A DNA stretch of 64,000 nucleotides. Origin: Chamaecyparis obtusa. Taxonomy: Eukaryota; Streptophyta; Pinopsida; Cupressales; Cupressaceae. A program made the translations under genes and the position numbers. A model generated the notes under the pieces. The model was given only the letters and a program-made list of their open reading frames with translations, was not told the DNA's origin and searched no databases. The stretch is taken from the NCBI GenBank assembly GCA_027943335.1, contig BSBK01007850.1:322501-386500 (forward strand), read 5' to 3'. Positions 1-9,548 of this stretch are shown piece by piece; the first letter of the stretch is position 1, and each line of letters starts with the position of its first letter.

Positions 1-410
1 ATCAGATCACCCAAATCCAAGGAATGTCAATATGAATCCCGATAATCAGATCACCCATACTAGGATGCTATGAAATAGGGGAATGAAGAGTGGGGTTGAT
101 TTCCTTATGTAAATTACTTTTTATCTTCTTAATTCTAAAGGACTTTCTCCCCTCCCAGTAATTGAGACCTTGATAGGGTTGTCCTCTTTCCTTGAGCGGA
201 CATAGAGGAAGACATTTTGGATTTACCTTACCCTTGTCACCATCACTAGATATAAAAAATCTGGCACAAAACCCTTAGGGGGAGTATAATTTGACTCATC
301 GTCATTTTAAAATACAATTTTTGGTGGCTCAAAGTATAACTTTTAGGGTTCTTATATTTCCAAATGAAAAATGACATCTTCATCTTTAAAGGGATAATCC
401 TTGAGGTTAG

Positions 411-722
411 TTATAAATTCCTCATAATGGAAGTAGAAATTTTTTTGGTGCTTAATGTCAATCTTAGGAATAGGGTTGTTTTATATAGGTAGAGTTTCAA
501 CATGCTCCTAATATGGAGAATAAGACACTCATGTAATACAGGGGAAGAAGGGTTTTTCCCATGAGATTTAAGGGCTATGAAAAAGTGAACACAACAAATA
601 GAAGGGAATAAAATATAGTTAACCTGTGTCAAATGATTAAAAATGACAAAATGATAGCTAAATAGGCTACATAAATTTTCATCTAGGGTTACATACCACA
701 TAATAACCTCAAACACATCCAC
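411..722 (-). pseudogene. Post-RNase H helical module of LINE
   Basis: A 103-codon open stretch on the minus strand beginning MDVFEVIMWYVTLDENL. It lines up by eye with 46082-46405 (VMKYFTLEGRF...YHLPFLNHIRN...ILHQGLLL): both have VM-x-Y-x-TL, a YH...F-NH core and a LH-(E/Q)-(C/G)-L-(I/L)-L end. Both copies lie 0.6-0.8 kb downstream of a LINE RNase H. The function is unknown. It is rich in aromatic and hydrophobic residues, so predicted helical. I infer a conserved C-terminal part of this LINE clade. Confidence 0.45.
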
Positions 723-1329
723 ATAAGGATCCTTGATATAGGATCTATTATACCCCCCATCTATACTTTTTTAGCTTTATCTCTTTCTCCGAGCAAGACA
801 AAAATCCTAAACACTTCACTTGCACACTTTTTGTCCCTCTAAAATTTCCATCCCTCCATCAGACTAGTAGATACTTTAACAATTAATTCCTCAGTAATAT
901 TGATCTTTGACCCATGCACCTTAAAAAAACCTTCCCTCCAACCTTCCAAAAAAGAATCTAAAACTCTAGGGTCCATACCATGTAACCTCTCCATATAAGT
1001 AGTGAGACCAATAGAAAAAGGGTGACTCTAGACCATATGATTATATTTTCATTTGTCATATACAATGGGTTGAATTCTATTCCTTCCACCTCCCATACTG
1101 GGTAATTCTACAAAGAGATGCAAAAACTAGAATCCAGGGCATCAAATACTCATAATCAATCTCAAGAAAATATGGATAGCTAGAAATGCCATAGTAAAAG
1201 AAGGGAAAATGAAATAACCATTTTGCAAACTCAAGTTCATCATTTCCTAAAAGGCATTCAATTTAGCATTCCTTATAATAATTACAAAAAATCATTTTGA
1301 TATCTTCTGGGATTTTTTCATTAATCCCC

Positions 1330-1640
1330 TAGCTTACCATGCATTGATAATAAACCCCTAGATTAGCCAATCTACCCACAACATGATTACCCTCACAATA
1401 AACATGAGTAATATTATGATCAAACAACAAATTTAACATTTGGATAGAATCAAAAATAATTATCTAATTAGGGGTATGTTTTCCTTTAAAATAATTGATT
1501 ATATTAATAGTGTCACTCTCTAACCAAATCCTAGTAAACCCCTTGGAGATAGTCATTTTTATACTAATACCAGCCACATAAGTCTCAATGAAGTGATTTG
1601 TCTAGGAACACAAAGGGAGAGCCACTAACAAGAAAAACCT
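1330..1640 (-). pseudogene. LINE RNase H domain remnant
   Basis: Reading minus, the residues GFTRIWLESDTINIINYFK are followed about 40 residues later by ITHVYCEGNHVVGRLANLG. This is the usual ending of plant LINE/RVT_3-type RNase H: a W-(I/L)-E-S/G-D strand, then H-V-x-R-E-G-N-x-x-A-D-x-L-A. Here the final aspartate position is occupied by G and an in-frame stop interrupts the domain, so it is inactive. Family membership is from these motifs only. Confidence 0.6.
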
Positions 1641-2059
1641 TTTTATATACTTTCCTTTGTGAAATTTATTTTTATTTTTAAGGTTGATTCCTAAATAGGG
1701 GTTCTACCAAGGAAAAAATATATTTCACCCAACCTTTCCCTCATTTTTCTATGTACACGAATAGGTGATAGAGCTATCAAAACTTTTTTCTACATATATC
1801 AATGACAACCAAAGCATCCCTACGAGTTTCCAATAGAAACCCATGGTACAAAATGTTCCAGCCACTCTATACATAGGGAAAAAAAATTTCATCAACATTA
1901 TACCCTATATATCTAACTCAAATTCTATTGTAAGATAGGTTACAACTTCAACATTTCAAAACAACAATTACACTTATTTTTGAGATTTCATCTATTTGAT
2001 ATTCATATTTGAAGAAGAATATTTCATATTTTGATTCTAGATGCATATAGATATTTACT

Positions 2060-3282
2060 TGTTGGATATTGGTAATGCATGGGTGGTGATTGAGATATTT
2101 AATATGTTTAATCACTACATTACCGAATGGGCACTTATACTGTTGTCATTTGTGTTTTGTCACTGATCTCAACATATGCTTCTATGAAGGAACCAGACTG
2201 GTAATCACAATATATGAAAGATGTACGGATGTTTTAGATGCTGCGAAGTTAGATGAGAGTTCAAATGAATGTTTTGATCTTATATTTGAGATCGAATCAT
2301 TAATGGATGCATATTAAGGAAGATACAGTTGTTTTGGTAAAGATTGGTCACTGGACTATGACAATGAGAATTGACAGAGTTAGTCTCTGAGTTTTTGGTA
2401 TAGATTTTAGAGGGATTGCATTCAAGGTATGTGATCTTGAAGGATGATGGAAGAAGTACTGAAGGATGTTCATTGGTCAGTGGAAGGTACAAAATGATTG
2501 GTGACATCATCTGAGGCGTGTGCTTTAGCAATGGCTTATTCTGAAGCCAACTCAGGGAATGAAGCTTGCATTTTGTTTGAGAAGCATAATTGAAGGATTT
2601 CGGTCCTTAATTGTTGTAATGTAATCATTGTAAACTTGGTTTAGATAGTGTGTGTTTCTTAGCATGGGCTTATGTAATTGTTTGTAATTAGGAAAGCCTT
2701 ATGGCCTGACCTGATCTTGGTAAAATATAATAAGGTATAAATGTAAGGTCTTTTCTTTGGAAAAGACATGGATATGATATATGTGATATAAGAAGGTTGT
2801 GAACTTGTGTCTACTATATGTAGAGTAGATGATTGTTGGTGGAATTCAATGGAATTGATCAAGCAAAGATAGTTGATGGCAAACACTTCAAAAGATTTTG
2901 TATTTCTTCATATACACTTTTTGCGAATTAGTGAGTTCAGAAGGTGGACTTAACCTTCTTTGGGAAGTGAGCCCTCTTTGTTCTTGATTCCTAATAGGGT
3001 CTATCCTCTAACAAGGACTATGTATTGTAATGTTCAATAAGCTCCTAATAGGTCCATATCTTCTAACAAGGATTACTATATTCTTAGTACATCATTAGTG
3101 GGTGCTAATTCTCACCAGGGTTTTTACCTTTAACAGGGTTTCCCGTAACCAAAATATTGTGTTATTGTTCATTGTGTTCATTGAATCTGATTTTGATAAG
3201 CTTAAAGTTTAAAGTTTAATATTCTAACATACAACTCATTCAACCCCCCTCTCAGTGTTATTGTGGACTATTAATCCTAAAA
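2060..3282 (+). repeat. C1 5' LTR
   Basis: About 1223 bp, starting TGTTGGATATTGGTAATGC and ending TTAATCCTAAAA. It matches 7691-8902 end to end with scattered substitutions, mostly transitions. A poly-pyrimidine and CTCTCAG stretch lies near its 3' end. Confidence 0.93.
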
Positions 3283-3284
3283 AT

Positions 3285-3296
3285 TGGTATCAGAGC
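3285..3296 (+). promoter_or_regulatory. C1 primer-binding site (tRNA-iMet)
   Basis: TGGTATCAGAGC two bases after the 5' LTR is the standard complement of the plant initiator-Met tRNA 3' end. It is where minus-strand cDNA synthesis starts in copia elements. Confidence 0.92.
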
Positions 3297-3344
3297 TTGT
3301 GGTCCTCAAAGAGAATGCTTAACAGCTTGAGGTGATCTCGGATA

Positions 3345-4282
3345 ATGGCATTCTATAGGAAGGATAGTCCTAAGTTTGATCCTAAAAAATTTGATAGTTG
3401 GAAAAATAAGATGCGAACACATTTTCTATGTTTGGGCATAGACTACTGGATGATTATGAAGAATAAAGAAACTTTGAAGGCTGAGAATGACTTAGGGTCA
3501 GCTACCGATGATGAAAAGAAACTATTTTCATGCAACATGATCACAAGAGAATCATTGATTAGCGCATTATCTGAGTGTGAAATCACTGAAATTAAAGATC
3601 TAGATTTGGCACATGATATTTAGAATAGACTAGAGGCACTCTATAAAGGAGACAAATATACCAAACAAGTGAAATTGTAGAATAGGAAGACAAAGATGGA
3701 AAAGCTGCAAATGAATGAAGATGAAAGCATTAGAGCCTATGTTCAAAGGGTTATAGAAGCTCTAGTTGGAATCAAAAATTGTGGAGGTACATATGATGAG
3801 GAAGAAGTCATTGCAAAGATTCTTAGATCTCTAACTCCTACTTACAAATTCAAGGCAATGTCTAATCAAGAAACTATACCTCTAACTCCAACCTTTAGAA
3901 GAGGGATGTTGATTGCAAAGTTAAATACTTTTGAAGCTACTCCTAAAGTTGAATTTGCATTTAGGGAATCCACACACAAGAAAGCATCTGCACTTCTGAG
4001 CACAAGAAAAGAAGACCTGAGAGAAGAGCTTGGTGAGTATGCTAAGGAATGGGAGAAAATAATGGAAGAAGAAAAGAAGACGGGAGAACTTGTTGCACTG
4101 ATAGCCAGAAGAGAGAAAAGAGATAAGGGAAAATTTGAAGGCAAATTACCTTTGAAATGTTTTTCATGCAATAAGGTAGGTAATTTTTCATCTAAATTTC
4201 CTACAAGAGTTCTTAAATACAAACCTGATTATGAAAAGATTAGAAGAGATGAAGAATGTTATTATGCTAGTGAAGGAAACTC

Positions 4283-4315
<33 letters not shown>
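3345..4315 (+). pseudogene. gag: C1 gag (capsid/nucleocapsid), broken
   Basis: The frame opens at ATG 3345 (MAFYRKDSPKFDPKKFDSW), a copia gag N-terminus, and runs in one frame to the GAT repeat at 4284. Two in-frame TAG stops lie at 3621-3623 and 3678-3680. The capsid part (about 3700-3960) has the usual helical gag pattern, followed by a Lys/Glu-rich linker. The zinc knuckle near 4158 reads CFSCNKVGNFSSKFP: the first two cysteines are kept, but the histidine and last cysteine of CX2CX4HX4C are lost. The product would have packaged element RNA in cytoplasmic particles; this copy cannot. Confidence 0.85.

Positions 4316-4316
<1 letters not shown>
4284..4316 (+). repeat. (GAT)11 microsatellite inside gag-pol
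   Basis: Eleven perfect GAT units encode poly-Asp between the zinc knuckle and protease. The downstream protease is in another frame, so the gag-pol frame is lost at or just after this tract. Slippage here, followed by a further indel, is a plausible cause. Confidence 0.9.
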
Positions 4317-4318
<2 letters not shown>

Positions 4319-4680
4319 AGCAATGAAGAGATTGTATTTGTTGCTATTAAAGATGAACATGTTCATGAAGAAAAAGCCTCAGTGTCTCATGTTGACAAGG
4401 AAACTGAATGGATAATTGATAGTGGATGTTCTCATCACATGAATGGTGATAAGAATAAATTTGTCAAATTAGTAAATTATGATGGAGGTGTTGTAAGGTT
4501 TGGGGACAATCTCCCAAAATCCATCATAGGAGAAGGATCTATCACTCTGGATGGAAAGACTAATACAGACAATGTACTACTTGTTGAAGGACTGAAACAT
4601 AACTTGTTGAGTGTTGGATAATTGATGGATAAAAACTTTCAGTTAAGTTTTATTGATGGTAACTACCTTATCAAAAGCAA
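4317..4680 (+). pseudogene. C1 aspartic protease region
   Basis: The frame entered just after the GAT tract reads through 4382-4621 and contains WIIDSGCSHHMNGD. DSG is the retroviral-type catalytic triad, intact here, and the His-His-Met that follows is typical of copia proteases. A downstream LLSVG motif marks the end of the domain, where a TAA stop interrupts (4621). The protease would have processed the gag-pol polyprotein. Confidence 0.85.
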
Positions 4681-4779
4681 GGAATGAAAACTAGTTGCCA
4701 CTGGTTCAAGATCTAGAGGTAATGTATTTGAACTAAACACATTTGGAGCCTCTTATTTTTTTGCAAAGGTAGATGATAG

Positions 4780-5683
4780 TTGGTTATGGCATAGAATATT
4801 TATTCATGTTAACTTTGATAACATTGTTAAAGTAAGTATGACTAATGCAGTAAGAGATCTGCCGAAGATTGTGAAACCTTCTAACACTATATGCAGATAA
4901 TGTGTTATGGGAAAGCAAACTAAAAACATTCATAAAAGAAAAAAATTTACATCAAAAGGAAAGTTGGATTTGGTACATATAGTTCTATGTGGGCCTACAA
5001 GAACAAAGTTGTACTACGATGAAAGGTATTTCATACTCTTTGTTGATGACTTTTCTAGAATGATGTGGGTTACTTATTTGAGAGAGAAATCAGAAGCATT
5101 TGACAAATTCAAGTTGTTTAAAGAAAAGGTAGAAAATGAATCAGGACTGAAAATTAAGTGTTTAAAATCAAACAGAGGTGGAGAATTTACATCAGATGTA
5201 TTCAATTCATACTGTGAAGAGCATGGAATAAAGAGACAAACATCTGCTCCTAGGACTCCACAACAAAATGGAATAGTAGAGCAAAGAAACAAAACTATAC
5301 TTGATGATGCCAGGACAATGCTAATTGAAGGAAATGTATCTCATGTGCATTGGAGAAAGGTTGTTGGAACAACAGTGTACACATTAAACCGAATTCAAAT
5401 CAGAGATGGCACAAGTAAGAATCCTTATGAACTGAGGTTTGATCACACTCCTATAAAATATTTCAAATTTTTTGGTAGCAAATGTTATATCAAGAGGGAT
5501 GATGAGATAGGAAAATTTGATGCTAGAAGTGATGAAGGTATCTTCCTTGGTTACTCTATTAAAAGAAAGGTATACAAATGTTTCAACTTGAGATTAAGAA
5601 AGATGTTTGAAAGTAACAATATAAGAATAGGTGAGAAATTTCAAATACAAGAAAGAATGTATGACAGCAGTCACATATCATAA
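4780..5683 (+). pseudogene. C1 integrase, catalytic Asp to Asn
   Basis: A GAG-pre-integrase/zinc region (about 4780-4910) has its C-X2-C interrupted by a stop (ICR, stop, CVMGKQ). It is followed by a long open frame from 4907. The first catalytic Asp is in LFVDDFSRMMW. The second motif reads LKSNRGGEF where copia integrases have SDRGGEF, so the catalytic Asp is Asn. The third, QQNGIVEQRNKT, keeps the Glu. The C-terminal GKFDARSDEGIFLGYS is the conserved copia GKxxxK-like motif. Inserting cDNA into chromosomes would be abolished by the D-to-N change alone. Confidence 0.88.
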
Positions 5684-7380
5684 GTGAAAGAAACCTTTGT
5701 TGCCGAAGAAGAAGAACTTGTTGAGGAAGAAAGTGAAAAAGAGGCTTGTAATGATACAAGAAAGACTACTGAAACTCCTAAAACTCCAAGGTATGTAAAA
5801 AATAACCATCCTAAAAATGAAATTATTGGCAATACCAGTCAGGGAGTACTAACTAGATCTAAAGTTAGAGAAGAAATTTATTTTAATTTCTCTAGTTGAG
5901 CCAAAGAATACAAATGAAGTCTTTAAAGATGAATCTTGGATAAATGGCATGAAAGATGAATTGGTTCCAAGACCTAAAAAAAAATTTTTATAGGAACAAA
6001 ATGGGTCCTTAGAAACAAAATCGATGAAGAAGGAACAGTTGTAAGAAACAAAGCAAGACTAGTGTGTAAAGGATAGTCACAACAAAAAGGCATTAACTTT
6101 GAAGAAACATTTTCTCCTATTGCTAGAATAGAGGCAGTAAGATTATTTCTATCTTATGTTCCACACAAGAACTTCAAAGTGTATTAGATGGATGTTAAAT
6201 CTGCATTTCTAAATGGAGATCTTGAAGAAGAAGTATACATAGAACAACTAGATGGATTTCCTCTATGCAAAGACAAAGACATGGTGTGCAAATTGAAGAA
6301 AGCTTTGTATGGGTTGAAGCAAGCTCCTAATGCTTGGTATGAAATGTTGGACAAGTATCTACTTGGACTTGAATTCAAAAAAGGTAATATAGGTAGTAAT
6401 TTGTATTTGAGAACTACTGAAGATGGAATTCTAATTTAGTAGAAATATTTGTGGATGATATTATCTTTGGAGGTAATGATGATCTATGTAAGAAATTCAC
6501 TAAAAAAATGGAAAGTGAATTTGAAATTTTCATGATAGGTGAAATGAAATGCTTCCTTGGATTGCAAATAACTTAGAATGAGAATGGTATTTTCATTTCT
6601 CAAACCAAGTATCTCAAAGAATTACTTAAGAAATTTGGTATGGAAGATTGTAAACCATTAGGAACACCTATGGTGATTGGAAATAAGCTAAAAATTGATG
6701 ATGAATCAAAAATGCATTTTTCAGACTTTGTATATATCAATGGTTGGAGGGATACAATATTTGACTCACACTAGACCAGATATTGCTAATGCTGTTGCAA
6801 TTGTTGCTAGATATCAGACAAAACCCAAAGAAACTCATCTAGTTGTTGTTAAAAGGATAAGTTAAGGTATCTCAGAGGAACCATATACTATGGTTTATGG
6901 TATGTTAGGAATGATAGCTTTGAACTTCATGCTTATAATGATGCTAATTGGGTAGGAAATATTGATGACATAAAAAGTACAAGTGGTCGTGCTTTTCTCC
7001 TTGGGAAAAAGTTAGTTTCTTGGCTAAGTAAGAAACAAGATTGTATTGCACAATCTACTAATGAATCAGAGTATGTTGTTGCTAATATAAATTGCACTCA
7101 GATTATTTGGATGAAACAAATGCTGACATACATTGGAATAACTTTTGAAGAGCCTATGGTTATTCATTGTGACAACACCAGTATAATAAACACGTCAAAG
7201 AATTCGGTGATGCATTCCAAAACTAAACAAATTTCTATCAAGTATCACTTCTTAAGAGACAAGGTGGCACAAAAGGAAATCAAATTAGAATATATCACTA
7301 CAAAAGAGTAGATTGCAAACATCTTCAAAAAGCCACTACTGAAAGATACCTTTGAATATCTTAGGGGTATGCTAGGGGTT
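5684..7380 (+). pseudogene. C1 reverse transcriptase and RNase H, broken
   Basis: After an acidic linker (5684-5899), RT motifs appear in several frames: KWVLRNKIDEEG near 6000, MDVKSAFLNGDLEEEVYIE at 6188, YGLKQAP near 6310, the catalytic box FVDDIIFGG near 6450 and MKCFLGLQI near 6550. RNase H follows: DANWVGNIDDIKSTSG near 6940, STNESEYV near 7060, and HCDNTSIINTSKN at 7165 with KQISIKYHFLRDK. At least four stops and frameshifts separate these. The downstream ANIFKKPL ends pol as in other copia elements. Confidence 0.88.
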
Positions 7381-7493
7381 TAGGCACCTCCTAGTCAGAA
7401 CTAAATTATGTAGAGATGCATTAGTCTAGAAGTGTTCAGAGCCTTATCCTTTTTTATCTAGACTGGATGTAGGCATCTACTCCTCAGGGGGAG

Positions 7494-7690
7494 TGATCAT
7501 AGGAGAAAGTTTATATGTGAAGGCAGTTGAAGCCCAATGGCACCCTTTTCCATTGTTGTCAAAGGGGGAGTGTTGCTATGTGAAAATCCTCACTGATTGG
7601 GGAGATTATTCTGTTGAAGGAATTTTGGGTTGATACAACTTTGGGATAAAGATTTTCCCATATGTTGACATCAATGCCAAAGGGGGAGAT
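7494..7690 (+). promoter_or_regulatory. C1 triple polypurine tract
   Basis: AGGGGGAG occurs at about 7495-7502, 7563-7570 and 7681-7688; the last directly abuts the 3' LTR at 7691. Several copies of this tract upstream of the LTR are characteristic of Sireviruses. The proximal copy would prime plus-strand DNA synthesis. Confidence 0.8.
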
Positions 7691-8902
7691 TGTTGGATAT
7701 TGCTAATGCATGGGTGGTGATTGAGACATTTAATATGTTTAGTCACTATGTTATTGAATGGAAACTTATACTATTGTCATTTGTGTTTTGTCACTGATGT
7801 CAACATATGCTTCTATGAAGGAACCAGACTGGTAATCATAGTGTGTGGAAGATGTATGGATGTTTTAGATGCTATGAAGTCAGATGAGAGTTAAAATGAA
7901 TGTTGTGATCTTATATGTGAGATCACATCATTAATGGATGCATATTAAGGAAGATACATCTATTTTGGTAAAGACTGGTCATTGGACTCTGAGAGTGAGA
8001 ATTGACAGAGTTAGTCTCTGAGTTTTTGGTATAGATTTTAGAGGCATTGGATTCAAGGTATGTGATCTTGAAGGATGTGGAAGAAGTACTGAAGGATGTT
8101 CATTGGTCAGTGAAAGGTATGGAATGATTGGTGACATCATCTGAGGCATGTGCTTTGGCAATGGCTTATTCTGAAGCCGACTCAGGGAATGAAGCGTGTG
8201 TTTTGTTTGATAAGTATAATTCAAGGATGTTTGTCCTTAATTGTTGTAATGTAATCATTGTAAACTTGTTTTAGAAATCCTGTGTCTTAGCAAGGGCTTA
8301 TGTAATTGTTTGTAATTAGGAAAGCCTTATGGGTGGACCTAATCTTGGTAAAATGTAATAAGGTATAAATGTAAGGTCTTTTCTTTGGAAAAGACATGGA
8401 TGTGATATAAGAAGGTTGTGAACTTGTGTCTGTTGTATGTAGAGAAGAGGATTATTGGTGGACTTCATTGGAACTAATCAAGAAAAGATAGTTTCTTGCA
8501 AATAGTTCAAAAGATTGTGTATTTCTTCATATACACTTGTTTTGAACATGTGAGTTCAGAAGGTGGACTTAACCTTCTTTAGGTAGTGAGCCCTCTTTGT
8601 TCTTGACTCCTAATAGGGTCTATCCTATAACAAGGACTATGTACTGTAATGTTCAATAAGCTCCTAACAGGGCCATATCTTCTAACAAGGATTACTATAC
8701 TCCCAGTACATCGTTAGTGGATGCTAATTCCCACCAAGGTTTTTACCTTTAACAGGGTTTCCCCGTAACCAAAATATTATGTAATAATTAATTATGTTCA
8801 TTGAATTTGATATTTATAAGCTTAAAGTTTAAATTTTAATATTCTATCATATAACTGATTCACTTGCCCTCTCAGTTGTATTGTGGACTATTAATCCTAA
8901 CA
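7691..8902 (+). repeat. C1 3' LTR
   Basis: About 1212 bp, TGTTGGATATTGCTAATGC to TTAATCCTAACA, matching 2060-3282. It is followed at once by the TTACT target-site duplication. Confidence 0.93.
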
Positions 8903-8907
8903 TTACT

Positions 8908-9543
8908 AACATTAATTTATTATCTCATATCATTCACCATTTCAATTTTCCATATTTAGAAAATGGTCATTGACCCATTTAGCAGTTCATACCATCATAT
9001 CCTATTTGGGCATCTTCCTTCTGGATGTGCAACTTTGAAAAGGAGAAGTAATTAAACTCTTTGTATGGATTCCCTTTTCTTCTTTTATAATGCATATAGG
9101 TATTATTCTTATAGAATAATAGATAAGGCCAAAAATATATATAGAAGGAGAAGGATACAATACATCAATTCAAAATATAAATCATTATAGAAAATAAATA
9201 TTTAATATAATAATAATAAAAATGGTTAAATAAAGTCAATCAATAAAATAATTTATCCTAAATCATAAATGGACCAATATAAAATTAATCAAAAATAATG
9301 AATGCATCATTAACTATAATGAATCTAATAAATCAACATCCTAAAACAAAACCAAGACATGGGGGAATTAGAATTTGCCACCATAACAATCCAATAGGGT
9401 AATTGCAAATAAAAATTGTCCCTTAAATAGAATGCTGACAAGGATAGGTTTAAATGGGCCTTAATTATATCTCCCTTAAACCACCATTAACAATTATAAA
9501 GGCATGCATAGACCTTTGAATCTTGGTGGAGTTGATAGTTAGT
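8908..9543. other. AT-rich spacer, no gene seen
   Basis: Low-complexity AT-rich DNA including short ATA/TAA runs around 9170-9300. I see no coding or RNA feature. It was continuous with 12506 onward before D1 inserted. Confidence 0.6.
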
Positions 9544-9548
9544 ATAAC

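Larger units (their letters stand above)
1..1900 (-). mobile_element. Decayed LINE remnant (RNase H and downstream module)
   Basis: Minus-strand translation in mixed frames gives a LINE-type RNase H near 1330-1640, followed downstream at 411-722 by a helical module. The same module follows RNase H in the LINE at 44933-52897. There are many stops and frameshifts, so it is non-functional. The left end lies outside the window and the right end is not defined. A copia element has landed just to the right, at 2060. Assignment rests on motif order and resemblance to the second copy. Confidence 0.6.
2060..8902 (+). mobile_element. Sirevirus-like Ty1/copia retrotransposon C1 (complete, decayed)
   Basis: A full-length 6.84-kb copia element. 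It has two LTRs of about 1.2 kb, TG...CA ends (CA mutated to AA in the 5' copy), and a perfect 5-bp target-site duplication TTACT at 2055-2059 and 8903-8907. It has an initiator-Met primer-binding site and the copia order gag, protease, integrase, RT, RNase H. Three AGGGGGAG purine tracts before the 3' LTR are a Sirevirus trait. Stops, frameshifts and a missing integrase catalytic residue make it dead. It sits beside the LINE remnant at 1-1900. Confidence 0.93.

Noticed and set aside
3866..4222. 118-codon minus-strand frame across C1 gag
   Set aside because: Shadow of the gag reading frame.
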